DNA of 64,000 bases, taken from Meandrina meandrites. Lineage: Eukaryota > Cnidaria > Anthozoa > Scleractinia > Meandrinidae. Positions 1-12,402 of this stretch are shown here, piece after piece. The notes under the pieces are model-generated. The model worked only from the letters and a program-made list of their open reading frames with translations. It was not told where the DNA came from and searched no databases. The stretch's first letter is position 1, and each line of letters begins with the position of its first letter. The position numbers and the translations under genes are program-made. The stretch lies in NCBI GenBank assembly GCA_963693305.1, contig OY855903.1:27533955-27597954 (forward strand), in the 5' to 3' direction.

Positions 1-191
1 TGTCACAAAGGAGACACATCACAATGAGCCAGTCTTGATAAAGGGGGCTAAGGAAAAAATAGATGCCAAAAAAGAAAATCACAATAAAAATTTATTTTAC
101 TATTACACCTATCCACTCAATTAATGTACTACATTTCCCAAACTTTTATGAAACCTTTGTTTTTTATCGAAAAACTTTTTTTCCCATTCAG

Positions 192-1067
192 GCCAGTGTA
201 CTGCATACAGGGTCTCTCAAGAGAGACACTTGTAGAGATGACAACCAACATCGAAAGTCAAGAGCACCGAATGAAACTAAGCTATGTGATTGGCTATGCT
301 GAGCATCCAAGGGCTGGTGGGACAGATGACCTGGAGACCTTTTTCAGTATTGCCCACTGCTATCTTGGACTGGTTGTCTCTCTCAAGCAGTTTAAAGAGA
401 AATGGCCAAAACTAGTCAGGTACATAAACAGTACATGAATACAGTAATGACTTTCTTTTAGTGTCTGAGTTGTAACCTTCTTCAAAACTTATGATTGGCT
501 CACGTCTTTTGTTACTTGGGATGAGGTGTGGAAATTTCCATCCTGCCACTAGAGCTTACATTAGTAGTCCAATACTATTTAAAATATTTTGTTGTACTGG
601 ACCCTAAAGGAAAATAAATCCCCCGCCTACATCTGTACCTCTTTTATGCAAAACAGCAATCTGTGGTCAAATTGCTTGTGGTCTAATTTGCAATTTAAAA
701 GTAGTATATTTCTAAACAGGGAATAAGCAGACAAACCAAGCAAAAAATGCATTTTTGTTCGTTATATATGAAAGAAATTTGTTGTTGTTGTTGTTGTTTT
801 AGGGAATTCTGCAAGAGAATGGACCACACACTTCCATTCTATTTCTTCACACTTCATGCGAGATTTAGAGGTCAAGATGAATATTCATCCTTTGATGACT
901 GCCCTGAGATAGATGATGATGTGGAACCAGCCCACCACCCTCTTCGGCTACACCATTTAAGGATAAACCAGAGAGAAGATGGGTCCAATTTTACCACAGC
1001 AAGGGCACTTCTCCCTGTTCGACACCAAGGGTTATTAAGGCAAGGGTTACACAGGCCTGTGTTGTGA
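192..1067 (+). CDS. Last two exons of an unrecognised host gene
   Basis: Two exons fit together. Exon A (192-419) follows an acceptor at 190-191 and ends at a CAG|GTACAT donor. Exon B (803-1067) follows a T-rich stretch ending in TTTTAG and runs to a TGA at 1065-1067. The phases agree (two bases plus one), giving one continuous frame of about 163 codons. The protein has an acidic, phenylalanine-rich first part (GGTDDLETFFSIAH) and a hydrophilic second part ending LHRPVL. It resembles multicopy cnidarian proteins of unknown role that I know only as a pattern. The 5' exons lie outside the window. The function is unknown; the splice structure is what supports a real gene. Confidence 0.55.
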
Positions 1068-2285
1068 CAACCCCCAGTACCCCATCACATGCAGCTTAAC
1101 CCATGAAGCTTTGTTGACAATAACAAAGAAGTTCGAATGGTATAGATAGGTCTATTGTAGTCTGTACATTTTAGGCAACATTTACAATCTGACATTTTTA
1201 GTAGCCTTTTTTTTACACATAGCAACATCTATGAAACAGATGTAAGAATACAAAAAAAAATTTGCCTTGAAGTGCTTTAGTAAATACTTCATTTAGAGCA
1301 CAAATGCCCTTTAAGAATTGGAAAGCAGGGTTGGTGTGACAGTGAAAATTAGCCTCTCCAGTAACAACTGGGCTGTCAATATTAAAAGAGCTTAGGCATT
1401 TTCCCCAGCTGTTGTGAACATGAGCCCCTTGCTTTCATAGTGAAATAGCCCCTAAACATCTAGCAACTAGCCGTTTTGGCCCACAATTACCCAACTACTA
1501 ATTTCATATGTCTGGCAACATGAAATCTTAGTGACAGCCCTGGACAATGTGCTAGCATTCACAAAGGGAACATGGCACTGCATTGAGAAATTTTCAAAAG
1601 AAAAAATTAACACTTTGTGATACAAAGTGATGATATACTGCTTTATAATAACCAAGTAAAGGGGCACATGACAGGTTAAAATTGTCAGCTACTGCCTGAA
1701 TTGAAGTCACTTTGAAGTAGTTGATGTTTAACTGAATGATGTACAGTAATTTAAAGGCAACTACATTCGGCAATTTCATTTTAACACAGTAGATAGATGT
1801 TGTTATCCATGACAGACAATTAAAATGTTTCTCAGGTCAAGTTGTCTTGTATGTGAGTAAAGTTCTGTACAGTGCAATGTCAATCATCCAAATATGTAAA
1901 CAGGAAAAAATAAAAACTATGTAAGGGAATGAACACTTTTATTGTCACTCAATTTCCTTTCTGCAGCCAAGAAACTGCAGTGTTTTAGACTGTCAGTGAA
2001 TGCAGTTTAAAGCGGATTCAGGTTGAGCATCTAATGGTCTCAGTTGATGTGTTCTTTGTCACAGTTGGATTTTGATGCAAGGCAAAATGACAGACATTGC
2101 TAGGCTTGCCTTACAACGCAATCAATTCAACTGAGACTGTTAAACACTCAATCTGGATGTGCTGTATAAATCCCCATCCCCCTGTCAACTTTACTTTCAA
2201 CTACCTTTGTCATTTGTACTCTAACTCAATACTGGCTTGTTATTCTTGTGTTGTTTACAAAGCAGCTGTATAATTTTCATAAGAT
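1068..2285. other. Non-coding stretch, 3' of the first gene
   Basis: I see no open frame of conserved character. There is an AATAAA-type hexamer near 1907 (in aaaaaataaaaac) and AT-rich DNA. The far end probably contains unrecognised 5' parts of the LINE fragment that becomes readable at 2286. Confidence 0.5.
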
Positions 2286-3058
2286 TTGATCAACTTCACC
2301 AAATTTAAAACCATATTTAAAAAGATATTAAAAGAGGAACCCAGGCTGCTGGGTGTCACCTTGGATCAAAACTTCAGTTGGATACCTCATCTGCAAGAAG
2401 TTATTAAAAGTTTTGCAAACAAAATAAGTCTTTTGAAGAAGTCCCAGTTTCTGCCCAGGCACATGTGTGAATCTTTTTATCTAATAGTTATTCAACCATC
2501 CATAACGTACGCAATGCCAGTCTGGGGTGGAGTAATTCAAACAGAGTTCACTAGTCTTCTCGGATAAGGACGATAAACCGTAGGCCCCGTCTCCTGCATC
2601 TTCGCTGTTATGGTTAGCAGGGGACGTTAAAGAACCCACACACTCATCGTTAAGAGTAGGGCACGAAGTTTCCCGGTGTTGTGGTCTGGTCTTTACCCGC
2701 TGTACCGTTGTACTGCTGAAATGCTCGGAGACATTAGCTCTGTTAGAGCTACTCTATAATCCGAGGGTAAATAAAGTATTCACTTCACTTCACTTCAAAG
2801 CATTAGAAAGACAACAGTGCCGTGCTGCTAGGATCATTTTTGGTTTTTCTTCAGACAAGCCTACGACAGAAGTCTTATCTTCCACCAAGTGGAATTCATT
2901 AACTCATATATTCAAACTCTCCTTGATTAAACTTCTCTACAAAGGTGGCACACTTCCACATGCCCTTGTTGAACAATTAATAAATTACAACACCAGTTCA
3001 GCTTCAAGACTAAGACACGGGCTAACAGCACCAAGTTTCGCATCAAAACATATGTGAC
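2286..3058 (+). pseudogene. LINE reverse-transcriptase C-terminal fragment, split by a SINE-like insert
   Basis: The frame at 2286-2567 reads as the thumb and C-terminal region of a non-LTR retrotransposon polymerase (LLGVTLDQNFSWIPHL ... ITYAMPVWGG). The typical continuation (LERQQCRAARIIFGF) resumes at about 2800 and stops at 3058. About 230 bp of unrelated DNA interrupts it. The catalytic FADD region is not present, so this is a dead fragment of an L2/CR1/RTE-type element. The family level is uncertain. Confidence 0.7.
2566..2798 (+). mobile_element. SINE-like insertion with a CACTT-repeat tail
   Basis: This non-coding segment interrupts the LINE frame and ends in ATAAAGTATT followed by repeats of CACTT. 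Short microsatellite tails of this kind are typical of SINEs mobilised by LINEs of the L2/CR1 type. The front half has a structured, GC-richer sequence (CGATAAACCGTAGGCCCC). I could not define a convincing A/B-box pair or target duplication. Confidence 0.5.
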
Positions 3059-3074
3059 CTCTCACACACAAACG

Positions 3075-3360
3075 TACACTAACGGCTTTCCGTTTTTGAA
3101 CGAAATTCCGTTCACAAGCCGTTCATCAGCCGTTCAGAAAAAATTTGCATCCATTCAAACGGCTTGGCTCATCCGTGCAGAAAAAAATTAAAGCCGTTCA
3201 AACAGCTCAGGTCATCCATTCAAAAAAAATTTCCATCCCGCATCCGTTCGAACGGATTAGGTCATCCGTTCCAAAAAATTGCCAATCCGTACGAACGGCT
3301 TGAGTCAACCGTTCAAAAAATAATCGTCTTCCATTCGAACGGCTATAGTATTAAGTTCAT
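3075..3360. repeat. Degenerate tandem repeat built on CCGTTCGAACGG palindromes
   Basis: Roughly 45-bp units alternate CCGTTC-type and GAACGGCTT-type half sites, with A/T-rich spacers such as aaaaaattt. The 150-codon open frame over this stretch is a by-product of the repeat and is not annotated as a gene. A related series lies at 6060-6235 and again near 54780. Confidence 0.6.
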
Positions 3361-4265
3361 AGAACAGCGTCTCCCATTTGAATTGAACGGCCTTGGGTAT
3401 GAACCGAAAATGATGGTCAAAAGCGAAATCTTCCTACCGCACGCCAAGGTTTTCTTATCTTTGAATTATCTGGCGGTGATTCGACGCCCATGTGTAAACA
3501 ATGGTCGCAATGATGTTAAACGATATTTTAAGCAAAACACAAATCGAAGGGCAAGTTATAGCGAAGATAACGATTGTGACTATCGACTGGCTTTTGAAAT
3601 AGTGTTTACATTTTGATAAACTCAAGGCGCAAAGCCGGCGAAGGTCACGCTTTTGTCATGCTTTCTTGACCTTTCATCAAACTTGCCGCCGAAGCGTGAG
3701 CTGCATGTGTCGTCATAAAAACAAATGCATTAAAAGCTTGTTTATTAACTTGGCAAGCTTTAATTTGGATTCAGTAAAAGTTTTAAAGTAGATTGAAGAA
3801 TCAGTGACATTTATGTGCAGAGAATCTTTCAAGCGGCATTATTTATCAAACGCCGACAAGTTGTGATTTATGCAAATGTCGGCTTCCAATCAACCCAGAA
3901 GTTTATTTGCCATTCAGCTGGATTTTCTGCCGACTAGAATTACTTTTATCTGATCAAAATAACTTTTTTCGTTCAATTCTAAATTTGACGCTGGGTTCGG
4001 GATCAGTGATACGATTTTTATGGCTTGCAGGATATATAGAAATGACAAAACAGGTGTATCCTGTCCCACCGTCCCAGACATGCGGTATGCTGGAAAACAA
4101 TTTGAAGAATGAACTTGTTTTGTATTTGCTTCTCGTCTATCCACTCGGTGTGCCAAGTTGAAAGAAACAATAAATATCCAAACATTTCCCGAGTCCTGAT
4201 ACCTTTCAAATACATTTACGAAAAATTTTAAGCAACGTCCTCGGTCACATGCACAAACATAACAG
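3361..4265. other. Non-coding stretch
   Basis: AT-rich DNA with only short open frames on both strands that lack recognisable domains. I see no RNA gene or clear repeat. Confidence 0.4.
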
Positions 4266-4267
4266 TA

Positions 4268-5140
4268 CTGTAAATGCCTGCAGATAAGCCGCACCTTTTT
4301 TCCAGAAATCGTCGCTCAAAATCAGGGGTGCGGCTTATCTGCGGGAACATTTCAAAAAGGTGCCGTACATTTCAGTGAATTGACACTTTTATAGAAGCCT
4401 TCGTTAGCAGATCCTTTAAACAGTTTATGGCCGCTTTTCTAGAACAGGAAAACGTCACACAGCACACAATTTCCATTCCCCCACAAAGCTGTTTGCAGTG
4501 TCGACGGCGGCCTGTAATAAACTTCAATAGTAATCGATCGGCCCGGCCTCCACGAGCGAGAAAATTGCATGTTATTCTCAAGGATTTGTGTGGTTGAACT
4601 TTGCCGTTTAGCACTTCGATGACAAATTGATTACAAAACTCTCTTTGTGCAACAAGTTTATCTCCAACAGTTGGCTCTCAAATCTATTTATTTGTGCGTT
4701 ACGATAGCCACCAACAGCAGAATCTCCCTCCATCTTGAAACGTGAGTAAACAAACATCGTTCTCGGCCTAGTCCCAGCGTGTTCGATCTAATGCCTGGTT
4801 ACTAAGCTACGAACGTTCGAGAAACGAAAACTAGCTTTCTTGTTCGCAAAAATCTGTGGAAAAAAGTGTTGAATGAAGAAATACCTGTCAACAAGTACCA
4901 GAAAAAGATCAATCATATGTCAAAGTTAAAGGAAATGATGCTCACTATATTACGCTAAAATTGTGGGTAAGACTTTGATCTGTTCAATTCCGTTTCATTG
5001 CCATCGCGAGTTACATCAGGTTACATTTGATGAAGAAGACTTCTGAAGACTCTTTAAAAAAAGTTTTTTTCCAAAATTTAAGTTGCTAAATTCAGGGTGC
5101 GGCTAATCTGCGGGTGCGGCTTATCTGCGGGTGTTTACGG
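4268..5140. mobile_element. MITE with about 30-bp inverted ends and TA duplication
   Basis: The left end reads CTGTAAATGCCTGCAGATAA. The right end is its imperfect reverse complement (GCGGGTGTTTACGG), and each end is flanked by TA (4266-4267 and 5141-5142). The sub-motif ATAAGCCGCACC occurs again in inverted copies near 4331 and 5100-5130. A TA duplication with such ends fits the Tc1/mariner/pogo group. No transposase is present, so it is non-autonomous. Confidence 0.6.
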
Positions 5141-5142
5141 TA

Positions 5143-6055
5143 ATTTTGCAGCCAACATTGCCAGACAAGTTGTCACGCTCTTGTGTTGATACAATAGCTC
5201 ACTCTAATGTAGCCGAGTCACTACTTGTGAAGTGGCTGTAAAGCTTAACATATCGTACACACGAAAAATGGTCGTTGAATCCATAAGCCTGCTTTTAACG
5301 CTAGCAAAAATTGATACAATTTAAGGAGGATGTGAATTCATTCAACGAGCCCGACATGCTGTTTAAACAAAGGAAATTTATTCCCCAGAAAATAAATGAT
5401 TTTATGCTGATCGCCGCTGGTTAATGTTCTGCTCACCGACATCAGGTGACATACGGGATCTTTGGAAAATTTATATTTAAGCTACAGCAGGCCAGGTTGC
5501 AGGCCTCTTTTTTCTCTCGCTTCAATCACAAAAGCTATCCCAACCCAGTCCCACCCATTATGAGTATTTTGAAGGTTAGCTTAACCGGGTTTACATTTGT
5601 ACGGGCTTGCGGGTTTGCCCTCACCTTTGCTGGAAAAATTAATCAGTTATACATTTTGTGTAATTTGGTTTTGATATTATCAAATAAATGGCCACGAAGG
5701 TGGCCAATATATGGCAATCTCAAAGCTTGTTTTCTGTCCAGTTTCCAGCAAACAGAGCTCAGCCCTGGCTGTGCATGTTGTTAATTTTAGAAAGCAAGCA
5801 AAGAGCATAAACAACATGTAAATGTTTACATACAGAGTTCGCTTGCTCCGTTTTGCTCTTCGAGGTCTAGGTAATGGCTAAATTTTAGTTTGGAATAGCA
5901 TAACAAGTATGCTTTATCAACCGATCAAATAGTTATACTTTTCTTTGGTCACTCTGGCTTCAGTCAAAATTTACCGCTGATGACTATTTGTTAGCCTGCG
6001 TTGCATTTGTCTGCCATGCAGGCTACTTTTATGCCGCGTTTTCGCGTCCGGCCGA
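5143..6055. other. Non-coding stretch
   Basis: AT-rich sequence. The 112-codon open frame at 5446-5784 shows no domain, signal or homology I can recognise. No structured RNA is evident. Confidence 0.4.
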
Positions 6056-6059
6056 TGAT

Positions 6060-6235
6060 TCACGGCAACCTTAACCGTTCAAAACTTTTCGTGAGCCGTT
6101 TTGCTAGACCTGGCTATTCGTTCAAAATTTTCAAGAGCCATTCAGCCGTTCAAGGCTACCCGTTCGGAATAATTAATAAGCCTTCACCCGTTCATGACCA
6201 TCCGTTCGAAATTTTTCATGAGCCGTTCAGGGATT
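6060..6235. repeat. Second series of CCGTTC/GAACGG degenerate repeats
   Basis: Six or more CCGTTC half sites spaced 20-45 bp apart, interleaved with ttttc(a/g)tgagcc. It is the same family as 3075-3360 and suggests a dispersed satellite or transposon-derived repeat. Confidence 0.5.
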
Positions 6236-6239
6236 GCAC

Positions 6240-6895
6240 AAATTTAAAAAAAACTGTCGACCTTTCTGCAATCTAATGCTGCTTAAGACAGTATGAGAAA
6301 AAGCAATCAAGCTGGAGGGTAACAGTAAGAATGCCAAACATATAGCATATGGCTATTTCTATAAAAGGAAGAAAGCAAAAGAGGACAATGATAGACTTCT
6401 ATATTTTGCTAGTAGTAGATATTGCTAAAAGCATGATAATTAAAACAAAATTGCTTGAGGTGGAAAAGAACAATTTTCTAGGAGAGGTACATTTGGAAGT
6501 GGCCTAAGTATAAATGTATAAACTGAAACTATGGAGAACTTTTCAACTTAACTTGCGTCAGTGAAATGGTAAGCATCGTGTTCACCAGATCATATACACT
6601 CTGCCCATGACTGGCCCATGCAATTCACCTTTCAAGTTTTATTCACAAGGGAGTGAAACCTAATGTTGAGGTTGAAGCAAGAGGTCTTCATTACAACATG
6701 TTATTCTTGACTATGGAAAAGCATGCCCACTTCAAAGGGATAATTTACAAATTACCAAATAAAATGGAAAAGCAGAAATATTTACATAGACATCCTCATT
6801 TGGCAACAGAACTGGTAGCTGGTGAATCACCACAAAATGTTTTAACTAGGTTATACAATAAGGAATGTTTTAACAAACATCAGGTGAAAGTGTTA
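6240..6895. other. Non-coding stretch with one short open frame
   Basis: An open frame from 6653 to 7027 has protein-like composition but no recognised domain. Its last third is a dispersed repeat (see 6896-6992), so it is more likely transposon-derived than a stand-alone gene. Confidence 0.35.
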
Positions 6896-6992
6896 AGAGT
6901 GAATGTCAGTAAAAATCAGAGATATTGTGAAAATCGCGGACACAGCCCGAAATTCGATTTCGCTCATACTTTTTATATTGATAGACCTTGGT
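6896..6992 (+). repeat. Dispersed repeat, copy 1 (inverted copy at 12025-12110)
   Basis: This stretch can encode RGHSPKFDFAHTFYI, and nearly the same peptide is encoded on the minus strand at 12025-12110. The shared 85-95 bp includes tgtccgcgatttc and taaaaagtatgagcgaa in inverted orientation. The two copies are probably remnants of one transposon or duplicated exon. Confidence 0.6.
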
Positions 6993-7029
6993 ACCAAAAT
7001 AAACAAAATGAGGTTAGTTTGTTGTAACA

Positions 7030-8418
7030 TTCGCTTGTTTGAGTGTAATTAAATAAAAACGGTTGGGCCCGAATAGAGACAAATTTCAATATTCGAATTA
7101 TCGAAATTTCATCATTTCCATGGCTTGGTCGCGTGAGGATAAAATCAATTGTAAATTTCCCTTTACGATAATTTTATAGTTAGGTCCTTAGTCAATTCAT
7201 TAATGATATGAAAAGCAATTATTATCTTGTTATAGACATCTCACGAACCTTTTCTTGAAGACATGTCAACTATATTTTTTCAATAGCTCTCGGGTAGCCT
7301 AAAAACAACGGTCGAAAAAACTTGTCGGTACGCCACGATAAAACCCCAAACTATATTGTGGGTACAGTTTGAGGATAGATGTTCAAAGTTATGCTTGCAT
7401 TTTTTTGGGACAGTTATTCGTTCTGCGATAAATCATCTTTGAAGTTTGCTTATTTGCCAAATTTTCTGAGAGCCGCCATTTTGAAACAGCAATCAATAAA
7501 GTCGATCACCAAGAAACATTTTTTCCTGATGTCAGAAAGTGCCTGGAAAATAAAAATAAGATCAATTATATTAAGATAAAGCTTTTATTTGTTTCTATTT
7601 GATCTGCAAAATCAAAGAAATCGCTGAGGAACGCGAGTTTACACAAGCTAAATTGTTGTTTACACACTATGAATTTTGCTGGCCATTGAAGCATGAAGTT
7701 GTGTTCTGTCGATATCTTTAGTTTTAAATCTCCTTTTCTGGCAGTTCAGTTATCTTGATTTTACTTTTTATAAAATATAATTTAAGGAAATTGTTTCAGG
7801 ATGACAATCACAGATCACACAATAAATAAACAACCAGTGAGAGTATTTGTGCATGTTAGCGAGTTGAAACAATTTGTCTCGTACGCGTCTGAATATTTCG
7901 GCATACTGTCGGCATCCTCCTCCAAAGTTTAATATCACTAACACGATGTAGGTTGCTGATCGTACGCCTTTTTCCTTTATAAACAGCAGTAAAAATACCA
8001 CTTGCACTGAAGTCAATCACGCCTATAATATATATGAATGTTTACGAATTCCGGCTCCGAAAACTAGTATTTTTGTCTGATCATAAGCTTGCGTGACATT
8101 CCGAAATTCCGAAGCGTGTTTTTGAATCCATGCAAAGTTTTAATAATAAATTGTAATTGGGCAAGCAACTGGAAATGAGTATCAAAATAGAAAACAGTCA
8201 ATTTTCGTCATAGGATAAACGAAAGCAAAATGGAGATTTAAAATTAACTCTAAATATGCCTGACAGGAGAAGACACCGCATGTTTCTTCTTCAATTTGAC
8301 ACATTTTCGAGCTGTCAATTTCTTTGAAGGGTTTCCAAAAGCATGGTCCTTTATTAAAGCGATTCGTCATAAACAACAACAAACGTTTGGTTGCTTTGCG
8401 AATTCTTGGAAGTTAAGA
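7030..8418. other. Non-coding stretch
   Basis: AT-rich DNA without convincing genes. The short open frames on both strands carry no recognisable domain. Confidence 0.4.
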
Positions 8419-8886
8419 ATGGCACGTACCTTTTCTTTCTTGGTCGGTGGAGAATGTGGCCCCGATTCAAGATCGAGGGTCCTATCTTGTCAGGTAGTGC
8501 CTCTTGTATCTTGCAGCAAGAATATAGCACGCCACAAAAAATTGCTGAAGTTTGGTGGGTGTGAAAACGAAGTTGAGCTTAATCTAGGGAGGAGTGCCTG
8601 TTTTCAAACGCCAGCAAACATACAGGAAATGACTATTTGTCCCCTTCACCGCGAACGTTTGGGTATTGGCTGGCGAAGGTCGATCAGACTATGCAGTGTA
8701 CCAGAGCAACTTTCGGGTCATAATGAAAACTCAAAGAAGAATGCCGAGCATGGCTGTAACTTGTCTCAGTCGAAATTCATATTGGAAGCTACTGGAAGAT
8801 TCGTTCCAGTTGGTTCATTGGTTTATGTGTTTTATACTCAAATAGTTTGTGCCAGAGTCAAACAAACGGAGGCATGCAGAGATTGA
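8419..8886 (+). CDS. Unrecognised host protein or exon with a C-H-C cluster
   Basis: From the ATG at 8419 an open frame of 155 codons runs to TGA. The middle part (TICPLHRERLGIGWRR followed by a Cys and LSGH) has a regular Cys/His spacing that looks like a zinc-binding site. It resembles a multicopy family I associate with cnidarian genomes. Its role is unknown and it may be an exon of a longer gene. The C-terminus (CARVKQTEACRD) may have diverged. The call rests on codon-like composition and the motif alone. Confidence 0.45.
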   Translation: MARTFSFLVGGECGPDSRSRVLSCQVVPLVSCSKNIARHKKLLKFGGCENEVELNLGRSACFQTPANIQEMTICPLHRERLGIGWRRSIRLCSVPEQLSGHNENSKKNAEHGCNLSQSKFILEATGRFVPVGSLVYVFYTQIVCARVKQTEACRD

Positions 8887-9330
8887 AAACATTTTAACAA
8901 TAGCTATTGAAATGCTTGGGAAATAGTAAAGCGTCGGTGTAGGAAGTTCTCCCGTAAAAGTAGCGATGCCCGCTAATTTAATTATGATTATAACTTCAGA
9001 AATAAACAGCCTATTCTAAGAACTGTAAAAGAGAATGAACAAAAGTTATGAGTGAATGAAGGTAAAATCGTTAGCAAGCACTGGGAAATGTGAAGGAAAC
9101 GCTGTCAGACAGGTTCATAGTTTGATGTGACTATAGCTCAATTCTAAAATCTAACCATCCTGAGGGAACAAGTCAACCAAATATAGTAAAGCACATACAG
9201 GGAGCACTGAGTTACTATTGGAAATGTTGCGCCTAGTAGCAGATTGTGGGAGATGCACCTGGAAGTCCAGCCCCCATCCGTTTTTGAAGAACATAAGACC
9301 CGCTGAAATGTATCAAGACATTTCAGCGGT
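8887..9330. other. Non-coding stretch
   Basis: No gene, RNA or repeat seen. Confidence 0.4.
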
Positions 9331-9338
9331 CTTCCGCT

Positions 9339-10076
9339 TTGCAGGCGCATTTAGATGCGGGAAGGCATAAACATGCACTGGAAAAGGAAACGTTTTTTGA
9401 CAAGGCCAAACCAGGATATGCCGCGAAAATAACTGGAGAAGGAACACAAGTCCCAACAGTCGGTTTCCGTGTGGTAGCCCAAGAAGGTGCAGTCGGTGAC
9501 TTACTTTCCCTACTACAGATGGGATGGGCACTCAAGAAGAAAACTAAGTTTTCAGCCGAGTAAAAGAACTACCTGACGGAACAATTTGTTATTTGAGAAG
9601 AATGCGGTAAAAAGGCTGACCCAAAACAGGTTTCGCAGGACATGCGAAGAGTTAAGAGTCAAACGGGCGCTCGCCTCTTTCTTGGGAAAGACGTTCTTTC
9701 GCCACAACAAGTAGCTGGCTTCTTTTCTCGCCAGGCGGCTAAAATTCTTAAGGCTTCACCGACCCAGAGTGACGAATCTGACAGCGACGACCCGGATGAA
9801 GACCAGCAGAATGCAGCTGCAACTGAATCTTTGCACTCACAGCTTCACGCTGTTGTTGAAGACGAGGTTGCTTTGCGGCACCCTATTGTTTCTCTTTCTC
9901 GCAACATTTGCAATTTGGTGCACGCAAACAAATTATCGGCCTTATCGGTAGGCATGCTGAGGGAGATTTGCGAGGATCTCGGGTTAAACGTGGATGGCAT
10001 TAAACAGAGGAAGAAAAAGCCACTGATGGAGCGAATTACCCAGGTTGTCCAGGAGTGCTCGTGTACAAAAAAGTGA
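9339..10076 (+). pseudogene. Broken gene with zinc-finger-like start, two internal stops
   Basis: One frame runs from about 9339 to a TGA at 10074-10076. It is interrupted by TAA at 9561-9563 and TGA at 9594-9596, with obvious continuity across both. The first part (LQAHLDAGRHKHALE) looks like the second half of a C2H2 finger. The middle part has an acidic SDESDSDDPDED stretch. The end (LSVGMLREICEDLGL ... KKPLMERI) is SAP-like in character. It resembles multicopy cnidarian or transposon-linked proteins. It is dead in this copy and its function is unknown. Confidence 0.6.
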
Positions 10077-10512
10077 CAGCAGTCAATTAAAGCATAAGAA
10101 TGTTGCTTCATTCTATTTTGAAGACAGCTGAGCGGTACAATGCGTTTAATTTTGAAGACTAGATCAAGTGACTTAATTTTCACTAAATTCATGAGTTACA
10201 TCTCAAATAATGCCAGAAATGGAATTTAACATAACTCGGAGAAGATTCTCGCGCGCTCATTGGTCGAAAGCTATGGTCCAAACGAGTATAGATCATGAAA
10301 ATGGCCCAGCCTGTAAGTAAGGTAGAGAACTTGAAAAACTGTCGTGAATATTCCAATAATCCGAATCCCACAACATTTTGGGTGAAATTTTTGACGGATT
10401 CGTCGAGCAGAAAATAAAGGGATCTTACTGATCTGTCATGCGCGCGAGAGAGTTGCACCAATTTTCTCCCAATTCGCTGGTGAATTTTCAATTTTATATT
10501 AAAAAGCAACCC
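10077..10512. other. Non-coding stretch
   Basis: Nothing recognised apart from short chance open frames. Confidence 0.4.
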
Positions 10513-10609
10513 CAATGAATGAATGAATGAATGAATGAATGAATGAATGAATGAATGAATGAATGAATGAATGAATGAATGAGTGAGTGAGTGATAAAAA
10601 ATAAGTATA

Positions 10610-10640
<31 letters not shown>

Positions 10641-10645
10641 ATAAA
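10513..10645. repeat. GAAT and AAAT tetranucleotide microsatellites
   Basis: About 17 GAAT units at 10515-10582 pass into gagt units, then an AAAT run at 10613-10640. The minus-strand open frame over it (His/Ser/Ile repeats) is an artefact of the repeat. Confidence 0.9.
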
Positions 10646-10784
10646 GTAGACTATGAGAAAATGCGCAGCGTGATAAAGTTAGTAATACTAGCAATATTAT
10701 TAAGTTGATTAACTCTTGACCGAGCATTTTTGGCTACAACAGTTGCTGTATGTTCCTTTTCAATATGCAAACTGCCATAAAATC

Positions 10785-10935
10785 GATCCTATTGTTTTCC
10801 CAAATTTTTATAATCCCAGTCCCAGTTCTATTGTTTTATTTTCCGCGATTCCCATTCCCAGTGACCAAATCCCAGTCCCAGTGAACCAAATCCCATTTTC
10901 CCATTGAAAATTTGTCCAAATCCCAGTTCCCATTT
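10785..10935. repeat. Short interspersed CCCAGT/CCCATT repeats
   Basis: AATCCCAGTCCCAGT-type units recur about ten times in 150 bp. It is low-complexity with no coding value. Confidence 0.6.
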
Positions 10936-12024
10936 TACCCCTTCAGAACCCTCTTGAAAGGGCCTACCAATTTATATTAGCTTTTCATCGTAGAGTCTCC
11001 AAATAATATTAAAACTCGAAACAAAATATACGATTTGCATGAGAGGATGAACCTGTCTGGGCGCTTTCAAAATTCTCGGCCTTTTTCAGCGTCAAGGTTT
11101 CATAAAGAAGAGTCTAGTCACGGCTTTGAATTCATATTGCGTGACAGGTAGAAACATGTTCGAAATGTATTTGTTTTGTATGACAGCCAGCAACGAACAG
11201 TGCTCTGATATCGACTCTCACAGGAAACATTGCTGAATGAGGTAGATTCGTCACAATAATAATTAAAAGTGGCTTGTGTTAAGGAGAAAGTAACATTTGG
11301 CACGGAATAAACAAAACACAGCTAAACTGTCAAGACGGAGTGATCATTGTTGACCATACTTGTCATTGAGGTCATGAGGTGAGTCACCATAAATTCCAAT
11401 GCAATATGTTTGTGATTCCTCGACGCGTTTCTTTTCTGTGTTACTTTAAATTTCGTTTTGATGTCTGTTTGTTTTATACTGCTGATTTTACTTCGCTCAA
11501 CAAATGTATAAAATATGATTTATATCTTTCGAGTGTTTACCTAATTTGCATATTTCAAAATGGCGGACATTGAAATTTCGCTCAATTCAGGAACGTCCTG
11601 TTGTACTGGCATAAAATATCCCAAGGAAATAAAATGATAGAAAATTGAAGCCATCTTTAAACTTGCCTCAGGAAATTTTTTGCTGAGATTCATTGCGTAC
11701 CACAGGCATTTTTAGCGTATTTGTTTAAAGTACCAACGAACACTTTTCAGAGAAGCTTTAGGTGCACTAATTAAAAAAATCATATTATATTTGCGAGCAA
11801 AGATAATGAAGTGTTTTTACAATCATGCCATTACAAAAGCATCAATCGAATAGGATTTGAACGAAAATTATTGAAAACTTGTGCTTAGCTGACTCGACAA
11901 CGCCTCGAATTATGTCAATTTTCGAGATTTTGTTCAAGAAAATACCGTAAATTGATTTGAATTTATTCCTCTAAAACAAGTGAATATTTGAGTTAATGAA
12001 CATCCTTTTCATACGTATGGGACT
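10936..12024. other. Non-coding stretch
   Basis: AT-rich, no gene or RNA recognised. Confidence 0.4.
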
Positions 12025-12110
12025 TGGGCCTACCGATATAAAAAGTATGAGCGAAGTCGAATTTTGGGCTGTGTCCGCGATTTCTTCGACCCTTACTGAC
12101 ATTTACTCTT
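12025..12110 (-). repeat. Dispersed repeat, copy 2
   Basis: Inverted copy of the repeat at 6896-6992. The minus strand can encode RGHSPKFDFAHTFYI. Confidence 0.6.
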
Positions 12111-12402
12111 AACCATGTAAAAGACATTTCATTGAACTGCATGAGCAAAACGTCTGACAATAGACCTGGACTCAATCATTTTATTGATTTCTTGCCAAGG
12201 AAAGCAGCATGCTGTTTGCAAGCTACAAGAGGTAAGTATAGGTAGCAACTATATTTTAACGCAACAAAAATGGATCTTAGTTAAAGTTATCTAACATCTT
12301 CTTCTGGTTTCCATACATTGCTCTTTAAAATAAAGTAGGGACTTTAGACCTACCAAATTACAATCTTTTTCATAGTGATTCACCAACTCTTGCAGGCCTG
12401 AC

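Noticed and set aside
3164..3616. 150-codon plus-strand open frame
   Set aside because: Half of it is the CCGTTC/GAACGG repeat and the rest has no gene-like features.
10494..10727. Minus-strand open frame rich in His/Ser/Ile
   Set aside because: Translation of GAAT/AAAT microsatellites.
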